Assembly: GCF_021538615.1 (NCBI RefSeq)
Contig: NZ_JAJHIZ010000002.1
Span: forward strand, 806,001-870,000
Reading direction: 5' to 3'
Source of the DNA: Niabella agricola
GTDB taxonomy: Bacteria; Bacteroidota; Bacteroidia; Chitinophagales; Chitinophagaceae
DNA length: 64,000 bases
Shown: positions 20,602 through 30,010 of the stretch, piece by piece
Numbering within the stretch: the first letter of the stretch is position 1
How the letters are laid out: every line of letters begins with the position of its first letter
The notes under the pieces: model-generated
Told to the model about the DNA's origin: nothing
Seen by the model: only the letters and a program-made list of their open reading frames with translations
Database searches by the model: none
Translations under genes and position numbers: made by a program

Positions 20602-21587
20602 GTCCTGTAAAAAATATCGTTAAACGGATTAAAGATTCCCGGAGGATCAGCTGGTTGCGGCATAAGGGTGAAACGGCGGCCATCCCCGGCTTTGAACGGG
20701 TTTCGGTACTGGATACCTTCCGGGGGTTCCGTAAGCAGATCAAAGACGACAATATCATTGAGCGCGCATCGGCCATTTCGTATAATTTTTTTATGGCCAT
20801 CCCACCCACAATGATCTTTTTATTTACACTGGTACCGGTTATACTCGGGCTGTTTCCTACCAATTTTGATTTTAAAACCCAGATCGAGGAACAAATCGAA
20901 ACATTGATTAAAGGGGTAATTCCCGCGCCAAAAAATTACGAGCCCATCCTTGAATTTATTTTTAACATCATTCACCGCCCGCGTACCGATCTGTTATCGG
21001 CAGGTATCCTGCTTTCCCTGTTCTTTTCGTCGAACGCGATAATGGGATTGATGCGTTCCTTTGACAAAGACCTGCCCGGTTTTATTAAACGAAAAGGCCT
21101 GCAGAAAAGAGGGAATGCATTAAAGGTAACACTGGTGCTCGATTTCCTGTTTATACTTTGTATGGCATTGCTGGCTGCACAGGGTAATGTACTGGAATGG
21201 CTGGGTATCGAGCAGCAATGGCTTATCAACCTTATCAGCAGCACGCGTTGGGTACTGGTTGTCGGATTGTTCTGGGTAATTGTTTCCTATATCTACCGGG
21301 CCGTTCCCTCGGTGCATAAGAAATGGACCTGGATCACGCCCGGTTCTGTTCTGGCCGCAGTACTGATGACCATACTGGCCCTGGGATTTTCCTGGTGGGT
21401 GAGCAGCTTTGGAAACTTTAATAAATTATATGGTTCCCTTGGAACCGTGCTTATTGTGCTGGTGTATATTTTCATCAATTCCCTGATCCTGCTGGTTGGC
21501 TTTGAGATCAACGTAAGCATCCGTTCCCATGCGCTGAACCGCGATGCCCGCCGGGAAGATCTCTTTGCAGAAGATGTGTTAATATAG
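20598..21587 (+). CDS. YihY/BrkB family inner membrane protein
   Basis: 329 residues with six predicted membrane segments, for example AISYNFFMAIPPTMIFLFTLVPVILGL, LLSAGILLSLFFSSNAIMGLMRSF and VLVVGLFWVIVSYIYRAVP. The motif ASAISYNFF and the region LILLVGFEINVSI are typical of the YihY/BrkB family (once misnamed RNase BN). The molecular function is not established for the family; lipid or glycan transport has been proposed. The overlap with mltG suggests a cell-envelope role. Confidence 0.88.
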   Translation: MSPVKNIVKRIKDSRRISWLRHKGETAAIPGFERVSVLDTFRGFRKQIKDDNIIERASAISYNFFMAIPPTMIFLFTLVPVILGLFPTNFDFKTQIEEQIETLIKGVIPAPKNYEPILEFIFNIIHRPRTDLLSAGILLSLFFSSNAIMGLMRSFDKDLPGFIKRKGLQKRGNALKVTLVLDFLFILCMALLAAQGNVLEWLGIEQQWLINLISSTRWVLVVGLFWVIVSYIYRAVPSVHKKWTWITPGSVLAAVLMTILALGFSWWVSSFGNFNKLYGSLGTVLIVLVYIFINSLILLVGFEINVSIRSHALNRDARREDLFAEDVLI

Positions 21588-22064
21588 GGGAGGTTTAAGG
21601 TTTCACGTTTAATGTTTCAGATTGGTTCCGTTTGGTACCTGATGCGCTTCCGGTTGAATGTTTAAAGTTCAAAGTTTAGCACGATTCTCCGCCTGATGCA
21701 AGCTGTTTCAGGCACCGTTTCCAATTAGCAAAACCGGAGGGAAACCTCGGGAGATAGTAACGGCATCTCTACTTTTATATTTAATATTTTTCATGCTTCA
21801 TTTTAAATTCTCCGATCCCTGGCCGGCCTCAGCTGAAATCTGAAAACTGATCTCTGATCTCTGAAATCTAACCGATCGGCGTAAATCCTCTCAATGCTTT
21901 TTATTTTCTTTATTTTCCTTTCTTTCTGTTAAACTTTCTTAATTTCCAGCCGTCAAAAGAAAAATAGAACCGGTTAACAATCATTTAACCAGGCCTCCGG
22001 GGTCGCTAAATTATATTTGACGGGTCCTTTTTTAAACAATTGCTTCATTTATAAAAAAGATTGA
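21588..22064. other. Gene-free spacer with repeat fragments shared with 54.6-54.8 kb
   Basis: No gene is visible. Two blocks, about 21592-21611 (GGTTTAAGGTTTCACGTTTA) and 21756-21774 (AGTAACGGCATCTCTACTT), recur inverted and in the same relative order at about 54778-54796 and 54683-54701. The rest holds short AT-rich repeats (CTGATCTCTGATCTCTGA near 21850) and the promoter region of the phospholipase gene. Confidence 0.5.
22012..22019 (+). promoter_or_regulatory. Promoter -7 box for phospholipase C gene
   Basis: TATATTTG matches TAnnTTTG exactly and lies 45 bp before the ATG, a normal leader length. No clear -33 element. Confidence 0.5.
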
Positions 22065-24584
22065 ATGGATAACAGACGTGCATTCCTGAAAAAATCCATG
22101 CTGCTGTCGGGTGCAGCAGGTATTAGAGCCGCCGTTCCCGATAGCCTTTTAAAAGCCCTTTCCATTGACCCCAAACCGGGCAGCACCTTCCTGGATGCAG
22201 AACATATCGTGATCCTGATGCAGGAGAACCGATCTTTTGACCATTGCTTTGGGGCGCTACAGGGGGTACGCGGTTTTAATGATCCGCGGGCCATTACCCT
22301 GCCGGATCAGAAACCGGTTTGGTTCCAAACCAATGAAAAGGGAGAGTCCTATGGCCCTTTCCGTTTGAACATTAAGGAAACCAATGCTACCTGGTTGGGT
22401 GCACTGCCTCATTCGCGCCACAGCCAGGTGGATGCATTTAATAACGGGAAGTATGATAAATGGCTGCCGGCGAAAAAAACGGGGAACAAAAAATACGCCG
22501 CCATGCCGCTGACCATGGGCTATTATACCCGGGAAGACCTGCCGTTTAACTATGCCCTGGCGGATGCCTTTACCGTTTGCGATCAGAATTTTTGTTCGGC
22601 CATGACCAGTACTACACCCAACCGGTCTTTTTTCTGGACGGGAAAGATCCGGGATACGGATGACGGGTACCCGCGGGACAATATCCGCAATGATAATTTT
22701 GCCCATGCAAAAATGAGCTGGAAAACCTTTCCGGAACTGCTTACAGAAAATGATATTAACTGGAAGTTTTACCAGAATGATATTTCCTGTGGCGGCGGAT
22801 ATACGGGGGAGGAGCGGGCATGGCTGTCGAATTTTGGCTGCAACCTGCTGGAATTTTTTAAAGCCTACAATGTAAAGTACACCCCCCGGTATGTTGAAGG
22901 ATTGAAACAGCTGGTGGATACCCTGCCCGGAGAGATCAACCAACTGCAGGAGGAAAGCCCTTCCAGCGAAGCGGCTTCAAAAAAAATAAAAACTGCTTTG
23001 AGCAAAAAGCAGGCGGCATTGGACAATGCAAGGGCCGAGTTGGAACGCTGGAGCCGGACCAATTTTGAAAAGCTGACCGAAAAGCAAAAAGAACTTTTTT
23101 ATAGTGCTTTTGTCAACAATAAAAAAGATGCCGGCTATCGCTCCGTTTCCCAACTCAAATACCGTGAAAACGGCGCAGAACGTTTGATGACGGTTCCTTC
23201 CGGCGATATCCTGTACCAGTTCCGGAAGGATGTGGATGAAGGGCGGCTGCCCATCGTATCCTGGCTGGCGGGACCGCAGAATTTTTCGGATCATCCCAGT
23301 GCTCCCTGGTATGGAGCCTGGTATGTTTCGGAGATCCTGGACATCCTTACGAAGAATCCCGAGGTTTGGAAAAAGACCATCTTTATCCTTACTTATGATG
23401 AAAACGACGGGTATTACGATCATGTGCCGCCGTTTTCTATTGCAGACAATAAGAAACCCGGCACCGGGAAATGCAGTGCGGGGATTGACACCGAGGTGGA
23501 ACAGGTGCGGCTGGAATATGAATTAAAACAGGGTATCCCCGAAAAACAGGCACGCGAGGCTCCCATTGGGTTGGGGTTCAGGGTACCCATGGTCATTGCA
23601 TCACCCTGGAGCCGCGGCGGTAAGGTATGCTCCCAGTTGTTTGAACATACATCCACCCTGCAATTCCTGGAAACCTTTCTTAACCAGAAATACAACAAAA
23701 AGATCCGCATCGACAATATCAGTGAATGGCGGCGCACCATCAGCGGTGATCTTACTTCGGCATTCAGTCCTTTTAACGGGGAGCCCGTACGGAAACTTCC
23801 GTTTTTGAAACGGGACGCATTCGTGGAAACCATTTACAATGCCCAGTTTCAAAAGGATCCTGGCGGCTTTCACCGGTTGTCGGAGCAGGATTTGAAGCAG
23901 GCGAAAAAAGGCGGGCAGGAATTATCTTTTATGCCCCGGCAGGAGCAGGGCACCCGGCCCTCTCCGGCCATTCCGTATGAATGGTATGCGGATGGAAATC
24001 TTTCAGAAGACAAGGCATCTTTGCTTGTTTCCCTAAAGGCCGGAACCACGGTGTTTGGCCAAAAAGCACAGGGCGCCCCGTTTACCGCTTATGCCCCGGT
24101 GCCGTTTACAGATGAGAAAGGGAACTCCGATGTTTGCCGCAACTGGTCCTTCGCAGTAAAAAAAGGAGACACACTTCATTATGAATGGCCGGTTAAGGCC
24201 TTTGCGGATGGGCTTTATCATCTCCGGCTGCATGGTCCTAACGGTTTTTTCCGGGAATTTAGGGGCAATAGCCAGGACCCTGCATTGAAGGTACAGTGTA
24301 TGTACGAGATGAACGGGGCGCAGCCTACGGGTAATGTGCTGTTACAGTTCGGCAGTGCCGTACCGGTGACCATCGATATCGTTGATAATGCTTATAAAAA
24401 CAATACGATCAGCAAGGCCGTCAATGGCAGTCAGAACCTGGTGCTCAACCTTGCAAAAAGCGGTGGCTGGTATGACTTCAGCATAAAGATCAAGGGGAAT
24501 AATCGTTTTGAGAAACGGTATGCCGGCCGTGTGGAAACGAAAAAAGAGGGAATCACAGATCCGGCCATGGGACATACGGTTTAG
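22065..24584 (+). CDS. Tat-exported phosphocholine-specific phospholipase C
   Basis: 839 residues, in the size range of PlcN/PlcH-type enzymes. It starts with a twin-arginine signal (NRRAFLKKSMLLSGAAG). The phosphoesterase domain has EHIVILMQENRSFDHCFG (about residues 45-62), TSTTPNRSFFWTG, a metal-ligand block TYDENDGYYDHVPPF and MVIASPWSRGG, followed by two C-terminal DUF756-type beta domains (YHLRLHGPNGFFREFRGN and a second copy near the end). It hydrolyses phosphatidylcholine or sphingomyelin head groups, releasing phosphocholine, outside the cytoplasm. The last four bases overlap the 3' end of a convergent methyltransferase gene. Monocistronic with its own promoter. Confidence 0.92.
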   Translation: MDNRRAFLKKSMLLSGAAGIRAAVPDSLLKALSIDPKPGSTFLDAEHIVILMQENRSFDHCFGALQGVRGFNDPRAITLPDQKPVWFQTNEKGESYGPFRLNIKETNATWLGALPHSRHSQVDAFNNGKYDKWLPAKKTGNKKYAAMPLTMGYYTREDLPFNYALADAFTVCDQNFCSAMTSTTPNRSFFWTGKIRDTDDGYPRDNIRNDNFAHAKMSWKTFPELLTENDINWKFYQNDISCGGGYTGEERAWLSNFGCNLLEFFKAYNVKYTPRYVEGLKQLVDTLPGEINQLQEESPSSEAASKKIKTALSKKQAALDNARAELERWSRTNFEKLTEKQKELFYSAFVNNKKDAGYRSVSQLKYRENGAERLMTVPSGDILYQFRKDVDEGRLPIVSWLAGPQNFSDHPSAPWYGAWYVSEILDILTKNPEVWKKTIFILTYDENDGYYDHVPPFSIADNKKPGTGKCSAGIDTEVEQVRLEYELKQGIPEKQAREAPIGLGFRVPMVIASPWSRGGKVCSQLFEHTSTLQFLETFLNQKYNKKIRIDNISEWRRTISGDLTSAFSPFNGEPVRKLPFLKRDAFVETIYNAQFQKDPGGFHRLSEQDLKQAKKGGQELSFMPRQEQGTRPSPAIPYEWYADGNLSEDKASLLVSLKAGTTVFGQKAQGAPFTAYAPVPFTDEKGNSDVCRNWSFAVKKGDTLHYEWPVKAFADGLYHLRLHGPNGFFREFRGNSQDPALKVQCMYEMNGAQPTGNVLLQFGSAVPVTIDIVDNAYKNNTISKAVNGSQNLVLNLAKSGGWYDFSIKIKGNNRFEKRYAGRVETKKEGITDPAMGHTV

Positions 24585-25339
24585 GTAAGCCGGCCCCAGT
24601 AAACCTTGGTGGCATAATGAATAACGACCTGGTTGCCGGTTTCGTACTGATCAAACAGTGCTTTAAGATCGGCAACCATTTCAGTATACCCGGCACCATC
24701 TTTTACCGGCATATAAGAGGAGGAAAGCAGGCGGCCCTCCAGGCCTTCATAGGTAAAGACCTGCTCGTTGTTGAAGATGGATAAGGTTACTGTTCCCGGC
24801 GCAAAGAATGCTTCAATTACGGCATCATCAATGTTCCGGTGGTCTACCTTCTGGTATTGGTTGCTATGCCTTACAATAAGGTCTTCATATTCCTTTTCAA
24901 AGGGCGTTGCAGTAAGCCGTTCATTCCAGATCAGCGCTACACCGCCACCAGTTTTCAGGATCCGCTCAAATTCGGGGCGGCAATGCTCCCGGTTAAACCA
25001 ATGAAACGCTTGTCCGGCAACAATCAGCCCTACGCTTTTGTCAGGAACGTTAGTGGATTCTGCGGTACCGTCGATTGCCTTAAAGCCCGGGTACGATTGA
25101 AGCAGTACCTCGCTTTTCTGCCGCATTTCGCGGTTGGGTTCAATGCCCCATACGGTATAGCCTTTTTTCAAAAATAGTTCAGCGGAAATACCGGTACCCG
25201 AACCGATATCTGCAACGGGCAGATCCGGTTTTAGCAGGCCCTCCTGCTCCAGCAGGGAACAAATGGCGGCAGGATAATGCGGACGGTATTTTACGTAGTC
25301 TTCTACGCGGTTACTAAAACGAAGGGTGCTGTGTTGCAT
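24581..25339 (-). CDS. Class I SAM-dependent methyltransferase
   Basis: 252 residues. Motif I is VADIGSGTGISAELFLKKG (about residues 40-58), followed by the acidic residue in WGIEPNREMRQ and later VGLIVAGQAFHWFNREHCRPEFERILKTGGGVALIWNE, as in UbiE/Methyltransf_11-type enzymes. The N-terminal FSNRVEDYVKYRPHYP is typical of a Bacteroidota subgroup of these. Substrate unknown; small-molecule methylation is likely. It runs tail to tail with the phospholipase gene. Confidence 0.88.
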   Translation of the reverse strand: MQHSTLRFSNRVEDYVKYRPHYPAAICSLLEQEGLLKPDLPVADIGSGTGISAELFLKKGYTVWGIEPNREMRQKSEVLLQSYPGFKAIDGTAESTNVPDKSVGLIVAGQAFHWFNREHCRPEFERILKTGGGVALIWNERLTATPFEKEYEDLIVRHSNQYQKVDHRNIDDAVIEAFFAPGTVTLSIFNNEQVFTYEGLEGRLLSSSYMPVKDGAGYTEMVADLKALFDQYETGNQVVIHYATKVYWGRLT

Positions 25340-25458
25340 GGATGCCTTTAGAAATATAATCTATTCAATCAGGAATAGACAATGCAAAAGTAGAAGAAAG
25401 AAATCACTTTCGGCAAGGGCCGGCAAGTAAACGTTGCTTTACTTATTTTTAGCAGGAA

Positions 25459-25899
25459 CTATTTTTGAGGAGCCGCTTCCAGGTGCTGCACGATGGCCAG
25501 TGATTTGATGCGCTGTATTACAGAGAGGAAATCCCGCAGCCAGGAAGCTGAAAGGTAATTGAATAATTTGATCTCATGCAGAAAATACAGGTCGGCATTT
25601 GTGATCGCAGAAACGGTATGCCCGGAATAAACCTTCATAAGCAGGTTTACCAGGCCGCGCGTGATACTGTGATCGCTGTCGGCCTTAAAATAGATCCGGC
25701 CATCTTCCTTATAGGCGGTTACCCATACTTTCTTACGGCAGCCGGCTACCAGGTTCTGGTCATTCTTATCTGTGGCATCCATCGATCCCGTGCCTTTGGA
25801 AACCTGCTTTAAATGCCGGAAATAAGAGAATTTATTAACCGCAGCGGCCAGGTGTTCAAACTCTGCGATAATTTTGTCCTGCATTCTGTTTATATCCAT
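25459..25899 (-). CDS. SufE family Fe-S cluster assembly protein
   Basis: 146 residues, normal SufE length. The sulfur-accepting cysteine is Cys54 in LVAGCRKKVWV, followed by the family pattern IYFKADSDHSITRGLVNLLMKVYSGH. SufE takes persulfide from a SufS-type cysteine desulfurase and stimulates cluster assembly. No other suf gene is in the window, so here it is separated from its usual operon. It diverges from the small gene at 26061. Confidence 0.88.
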   Translation of the reverse strand: MDINRMQDKIIAEFEHLAAAVNKFSYFRHLKQVSKGTGSMDATDKNDQNLVAGCRKKVWVTAYKEDGRIYFKADSDHSITRGLVNLLMKVYSGHTVSAITNADLYFLHEIKLFNYLSASWLRDFLSVIQRIKSLAIVQHLEAAPQK

Positions 25900-26036
25900 G
25901 TGCGAAGTAGTTTAGCGGTAATCCTAATATGTTCTGAATATACATAAAACGCTGGAATGCCCCGAAATCGTATGTGTGTGAATAAATAATATTCAGACGG
26001 CAAAACCCATTGGGTATGAATACGTTCGGAAATGAT

Positions 26037-26044
26037 TATCTTTG
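26037..26044 (+). promoter_or_regulatory. Promoter -7 box for small gene at 26061
   Basis: TATCTTTG is an exact TAnnTTTG match 16 bp before the ATG, giving a leader of about ten bases. Confidence 0.45.
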
Positions 26045-26060
26045 GGGATAAAGGAATGCT

Positions 26061-26306
26061 ATGGATTATAAATGTACGCTGGATACTGCAGACAGCTTCC
26101 TGGAGTTGCTGAAATCGCACTTCGAACACCAGCAGAAGGTTTCGCTCTTGTCCGATATCGGTGGCTGGGAGCGGGCGGAAGGAATGGTCCGGGAGATCGT
26201 TCAAAAGGAGGATGCCTCGTACCTGGTGCTGGATAATGGCACTACACTTGATATCTCAAAGGTTATTGCGGTGAATGGGGTTTTTAAAACCGGTTGTTCC
26301 TGCTGA
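26061..26306 (+). CDS. Small protein of unknown function, possible Rof-like fold
   Basis: 81 residues, no signal peptide, ending GCSC. The second half alternates beta-strand-like stretches (MVREIVQKEDASYLVLDNGTTLDI then SKVIAVNGVF), which recalls small SH3/Sm-like barrels such as the Rho-binding protein Rof or the DUFs of LSm type. This is a resemblance only. It has a promoter box directly upstream and stands 144 bp before serC. I cannot name the family. Confidence 0.6.
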   Translation: MDYKCTLDTADSFLELLKSHFEHQQKVSLLSDIGGWERAEGMVREIVQKEDASYLVLDNGTTLDISKVIAVNGVFKTGCSC

Positions 26307-26412
26307 CGGCGCAGATATACCGGGAAACAACGGTGTTTGTTGAAAAAAAATCAACAGATCCGGTTCTTATTAGAATTTAATTAAAGCGTTTAAAGGGGTG
26401 CCTGGTTCTTAG

Positions 26413-26420
26413 TAATTTTG
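26413..26420 (+). promoter_or_regulatory. Promoter -7 box for serC
   Basis: TAATTTTG matches TAnnTTTG exactly, 31 bp before the serC ATG, with a weak TTTA at -33 spacing. Confidence 0.55.
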
Positions 26421-26450
26421 CACCTCAATTATTAAAAAACAGTTTTCAGA

Positions 26451-27533
26451 ATGGAAAGAGTCTACAATTTTTCGGCCGGGCCCTGTGCATTACCGGAAGC
26501 GGTGTTATTAAGAGCACAAAAAGAGTTATTAAACTACAACAATACCGGTATGTCGGTGATGGAAATGAGTCACCGATCGAAAGATTATATGGCTATTATT
26601 GAATCGGCAGAACAATTGTTCCGTGAACTGATGCAGGTGCCCGACAACTACAAGGTGTTGTTTCTCCAGGGGGGCGCATCCAGCCAGTTTGCCATGGTTC
26701 CCCTCAACCTGATGAACCGGAATAAAAAAGCCGATTATGTCAATACCGGCGTGTGGTCTGATAAAGCCATTAAAGAAGCATCCCGTTACGGAACAGTAAA
26801 TGTTGTGGCCAGCTCAAAAGATAAAACCTTTAATTATATCCCCAAGCTGGACCCGGCCACCTTCACGCCGGATGCGGATTATTTTCATATTACCACCAAC
26901 AATACCATTTATGGTACGCGCTATAATACGCTGCCGGATACCGGCGATGTAACGCTGGTGGCAGATATGTCTTCCGATATCCTGTCTAAATACTATGATG
27001 TGCGGAAATTCGGTCTGATCTATGCCGGTGCCCAGAAAAACATGGGTGCCGCCGGTGTTTGCGTGGTGGTGGTACGCGAGGATCTTTTGGGGAACGCGAT
27101 GGAGTTTACACCCGCCATGATGAACTATAAAAATCACGCGGACAATGGTTCAATGTTCAACACTCCACCCACTTATGGCATTTATATATGTAAGCTGGTA
27201 TACGAATGGCTGAAAGACCTGGGCGGCGTGGATGCGATTGCGCAGATCAATATTGAAAAGGCTCGTGTATTATACGAATTCCTGGATAATTCGGAACTGT
27301 TTAGCGGTACTGCAGTGGCCGAAGACCGTTCCATTATGAACGTTCCCTTTATTACGAAGGACCATACACTGGATGACCAGTTTTTAAAAGAGGCTGCGGC
27401 CAGTGGTTTTGTGAACCTGAAAGGACACCGGACCACCGGTGGCATGCGGGCGAGCATTTACAATGCTACTTCGCTGGAAACCGTACAAAAATTGGTAGAT
27501 TTTATGAAGCAGTTTGAGCGGGCGAACGCATAA
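26451..27533 (+). CDS. serC: Phosphoserine aminotransferase
   Basis: 360 residues, normal length. It starts VYNFSAGPCALPEAVL, the standard SerC N-terminus, and has the phosphate and PLP region QGGASSQFAMVP. The PLP-binding lysine is in YAGAQKNMGAAGV (about residue 195) and HRTTGGMRASIYNA is the C-terminal substrate block. It makes 3-phosphoserine from 3-phosphohydroxypyruvate and glutamate (serine synthesis), and can also act in vitamin B6 synthesis. It has its own promoter and a strong terminator, so it is a single-gene unit; in many Bacteroidota serA lies next to it, but not here. Confidence 0.97.
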   Translation: MERVYNFSAGPCALPEAVLLRAQKELLNYNNTGMSVMEMSHRSKDYMAIIESAEQLFRELMQVPDNYKVLFLQGGASSQFAMVPLNLMNRNKKADYVNTGVWSDKAIKEASRYGTVNVVASSKDKTFNYIPKLDPATFTPDADYFHITTNNTIYGTRYNTLPDTGDVTLVADMSSDILSKYYDVRKFGLIYAGAQKNMGAAGVCVVVVREDLLGNAMEFTPAMMNYKNHADNGSMFNTPPTYGIYICKLVYEWLKDLGGVDAIAQINIEKARVLYEFLDNSELFSGTAVAEDRSIMNVPFITKDHTLDDQFLKEAAASGFVNLKGHRTTGGMRASIYNATSLETVQKLVDFMKQFERANA

Positions 27534-27556
27534 GGCAGATGCCCCGATATAAATTT

Positions 27557-27590
27557 AAGCCTCCGGCAAATCTGCCGGAGGCTTTATTGT
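27557..27590 (+). terminator. Rho-independent terminator of serC
   Basis: AAGCCTCCGGCA and TGCCGGAGGCTT form a 12-bp perfect stem around AATC, then TTATTGTTTAT. Confidence 0.92.
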
Positions 27591-27603
27591 TTATCTTTAT
27601 AGC

Positions 27604-28191
27604 ATGTTGCATCCACTGATTGCCACAGTACGGGGGTTTACATCCTTCCCGGACGCGGAGGCTGAATATTTCCTGTCACTTTTCACCGAGAAAAAATACA
27701 AGCGGGGCACGTTGTTGCTTGAGGAAGGGCAGGTGGCTAATGAAGTTTTTTTTATCCTGAACGGCGCCATCCGCCAGTACTTTTTGAATGAAGAAGGGCA
27801 GGAGCGTACCTGCAATTTTGCATTGGAACATGCGTTTCTTACGGATCTCGAAAGTTTTTCCCGGAAATCGCGGTCGGCTTCCAGCATTGTTGCGCTGGAG
27901 TCTACCACCTGTTTGGTGATCACCTGCAAAGACCTGGTTACGGCCCTGCATCATTCGCCTGCGGTCTCCGAATTTTTCAGGATCATCGTGGAAAATGTAG
28001 CTGCCGAAAACATCCGCCGTACCAAATCCTTATTGTCATTATCACCGGAAAAACAGTTCAGTGAACTACTGCATGAGAAGCCCCTTTTATTTCAGCGGAT
28101 ACCGCAACGCTATATTGCGCAATACCTGGGTATCGCGCCCGAAAGCCTGAGCCGCATCCGCAAACGCATGATGACCCTTCAAAAATCTTAA
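27604..28191 (+). CDS. Crp/Fnr family transcriptional regulator
   Basis: 195 residues. An N-terminal cyclic-nucleotide-binding-like beta-roll (KKYKRGTLLLEEGQVANEVFFILNGAIRQYF) is joined by the dimer helix to a C-terminal helix-turn-helix (IPQRYIAQYLGIAPESLSRIRKR). The cNMP phosphate-binding signature is not conserved, and no Fe-S cysteines stand out, so the ligand is unknown, as for most short Bacteroidota members. The next gene, an NAD-binding epimerase 60 bp downstream, is a possible target; such regulators often sit beside the oxidoreductase they control. A near-match -7 box (TATCTTTA) ends five bases before the ATG. Confidence 0.88.
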   Translation: MLHPLIATVRGFTSFPDAEAEYFLSLFTEKKYKRGTLLLEEGQVANEVFFILNGAIRQYFLNEEGQERTCNFALEHAFLTDLESFSRKSRSASSIVALESTTCLVITCKDLVTALHHSPAVSEFFRIIVENVAAENIRRTKSLLSLSPEKQFSELLHEKPLLFQRIPQRYIAQYLGIAPESLSRIRKRMMTLQKS

Positions 28192-28223
28192 CACAGGTCA
28201 TCGTTTAAATGGAGCACCCGGGC

Positions 28224-28231
28224 TAGGTTTG
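28224..28231 (+). promoter_or_regulatory. Promoter -7 box for epimerase gene
   Basis: TAGGTTTG matches TAnnTTTG exactly, 28 bp before the ATG, so the gene can be expressed apart from the upstream regulator. Confidence 0.45.
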
Positions 28232-28251
28232 CAGGTATAAAATAAACAATC

Positions 28252-29184
28252 ATGCAAACAATTTTAGGTGCCGGCGGCGATATCGGGAAGTTTCTTGCAG
28301 GCGCCCTGCGGCCGTATACAGACCGGGTACGACTGGTGGGACGGCATCCGGAGAAGGTGAATGAAACAGATGAGCTGGTGACTGCAAACCTGCTGGATGC
28401 AGATCTTGTTCAAAAAGCCGTAGCAGGCAGCGAGGTAGCGTATCTCACTGTTGGATTGCCCTACCATGCAGTCATTTGGGAGCAGCAATGGCCGGTGATT
28501 ATGCGCCATGTGATCGAGGCCTGCATACAGCATCATTGCAAACTGGTTTTTTTTGATAATGTGTATGCTTATGCCCGAACGGCCATTCCCCATATGAAAG
28601 AAGACAGTCCTATCGATCCGCCCTCGCGAAAGGGCCAGGTGCGGGCTCAGTTAATCCGGATGCTGGCGGCTGCCGAAACAAGAGGATTGCGCTATCTTAT
28701 TGCCCGCAGTGCCGATTTTTACGGTCCAGGTGCCCGGAACGGTATATTGAACCTGCTGGTGCTGAACAATCTTAAAAAAGGACGCAGGGCCAACTGGCAA
28801 ACCAATGTACATAAAATACATTCATTAACCTATACTCCGGATGCAGCAAAGGCCACGGCGCTGTTGGGTAATACTGAAGCTGCTTACGGTCAAGTATGGC
28901 ACCTGCCTACGTCGCAGGAACGGCTTACCGGTAAACAGATGATTGAACTGGCTGCTGCCCAGTTGCAGGTGCCGCCCCGCTATTTCGTCTTGTCGCCACT
29001 GCTGATGGCTTTGGGCGGGTTGTTTTCCCGTACGATAAGAGAACTCCGCGAAATGCAATACCAGAACAGCCAGGATTATTATTTCGACAGTTCAAAATTT
29101 ATAAAAACATTCGGACTTGAGCCCACTTCTTATCAAGAAGGGATCCGGCAAACGATGCTGGGGGATGATGACATACGAGGTTAA
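28252..29184 (+). CDS. NAD-dependent epimerase/dehydratase (atypical SDR)
   Basis: 310 residues. The N-terminal Rossmann loop is ILGAGGDIGKFLAGAL and strand 4 carries VFFDNVYAYARTAIP. The extended-SDR Tyr-Lys pair is replaced by a pattern nearer to atypical, NmrA-like members. RYLIARSADFYGPGARN and TYTPDAAKATALLG match nucleoside-sugar-epimerase-like proteins. Substrate unknown. It follows the Crp/Fnr gene on the same strand. Confidence 0.82.
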   Translation: MQTILGAGGDIGKFLAGALRPYTDRVRLVGRHPEKVNETDELVTANLLDADLVQKAVAGSEVAYLTVGLPYHAVIWEQQWPVIMRHVIEACIQHHCKLVFFDNVYAYARTAIPHMKEDSPIDPPSRKGQVRAQLIRMLAAAETRGLRYLIARSADFYGPGARNGILNLLVLNNLKKGRRANWQTNVHKIHSLTYTPDAAKATALLGNTEAAYGQVWHLPTSQERLTGKQMIELAAAQLQVPPRYFVLSPLLMALGGLFSRTIRELREMQYQNSQDYYFDSSKFIKTFGLEPTSYQEGIRQTMLGDDDIRG

Positions 29185-29240
29185 CGCCACAAAGGCGCTA
29201 TAAGAAGATGGCGCTTTTATCAGAACCTCTTTGCTTATTA

Positions 29241-29270
29241 CGGTTGGGTTTTTAGCGCTGGCTGCAACCG
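29241..29270. other. Hairpin between convergent genes
   Basis: CGGTTG (29241-29246) pairs with CAACCG (29265-29270) around a loop containing AGCGCT. It lies between the ends of the epimerase and the response-regulator gene. It has no T run, and the surrounding bases (TTAACGCC at 29183-29190) resemble degraded CGCAA-type repeat. Confidence 0.3.
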
Positions 29271-29371
29271 AAGCTGGGATTGATGATCGGGCCGGGACAA
29301 TGTGGGTTATTTTATATAACGACCCAACGAAGGAACGGCTATACCATTCTTTGCGGCTTCGCGGCGCTCGC

Positions 29372-30010
29372 TTATATGATCTTATGTTCGATCGCCAGTT
29401 TGATCACGGAGAACATATTGGTTGTCTGAAATTTTTGTATGATGTTCCGGCGGTGGGTTTCTACAGTCAGCTGGCTGAGGAACAGTTTATCGGCAATGTC
29501 GGTGCTGGAAAGTCCTTCCGAGATGAGGCGGAGGATTTCTTTTTCCCGTTTCGTAAGTGTGGGGATACCGTTCCAGTCGTTGGTGGCGGGGCGCGACAGG
29601 ATCGCTTTTACTTCATGGCTTAGTGCTTCTTCTCCTCTCAGCCCTTTTTCAATACCATCCAATAGCTCATCGGCCGAAGCATTTTTAAGCAGATAGCCGC
29701 TGGCTCCGTTCTGAAGCATCTGTACAATGATGCTGCGTTCGGCCTGGTTACTGATGGCCAGCACGGTTATTTCCGGATACTTTTTTCGGAGTTCCCTGCA
29801 AAGCTCCAGCCCATTTATATCCGGCAATACCACATCCAGCAGTACGACATCGGCCTCGTTTGTTTTAAGATAATTCAGGAAGTCATTTCCTGTTGTAAAA
29901 CTTACAATCTCAAACTCCGTTTCGGAGGTGAGCAGGTTTTTCAGTCCTTCAATCACAATAGGATGATCATCTACGATCGCAATAACTGGAGCGGAATTAT
30001 GCTGCAACAT
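29372..30010 (-). CDS. NarL/LuxR-type response regulator
   Basis: 212 residues. The receiver domain has the acidic pocket AIVDDHP (residues 11-17), the phosphorylation site Asp59 in VVLLDVVLPD and the conserved Lys in GYLLKNAS. The LuxR-type DNA-binding domain reads LTKREKEILRLISEGLSSTDIADKLFLSQLTVETHRR in the C-terminal third. It overlaps the histidine-kinase gene by 14 bp, so they are a cognate, coupled pair. Target genes unknown. Confidence 0.95.
   Translation of the reverse strand: MLQHNSAPVIAIVDDHPIVIEGLKNLLTSETEFEIVSFTTGNDFLNYLKTNEADVVLLDVVLPDINGLELCRELRKKYPEITVLAISNQAERSIIVQMLQNGASGYLLKNASADELLDGIEKGLRGEEALSHEVKAILSRPATNDWNGIPTLTKREKEILRLISEGLSSTDIADKLFLSQLTVETHRRNIIQKFQTTNMFSVIKLAIEHKII

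Noticed and set aside
25425..25444. AAGTAAA/TTTACTT hairpin after the SufE gene as a terminator
   Set aside because: On the SufE strand no T run follows the stem; on the other strand no gene leads into it.
29231..29623. 130-residue plus-strand frame opposite the response regulator
   Set aside because: It mostly overlaps the LuxR domain on the other strand, which is certain.
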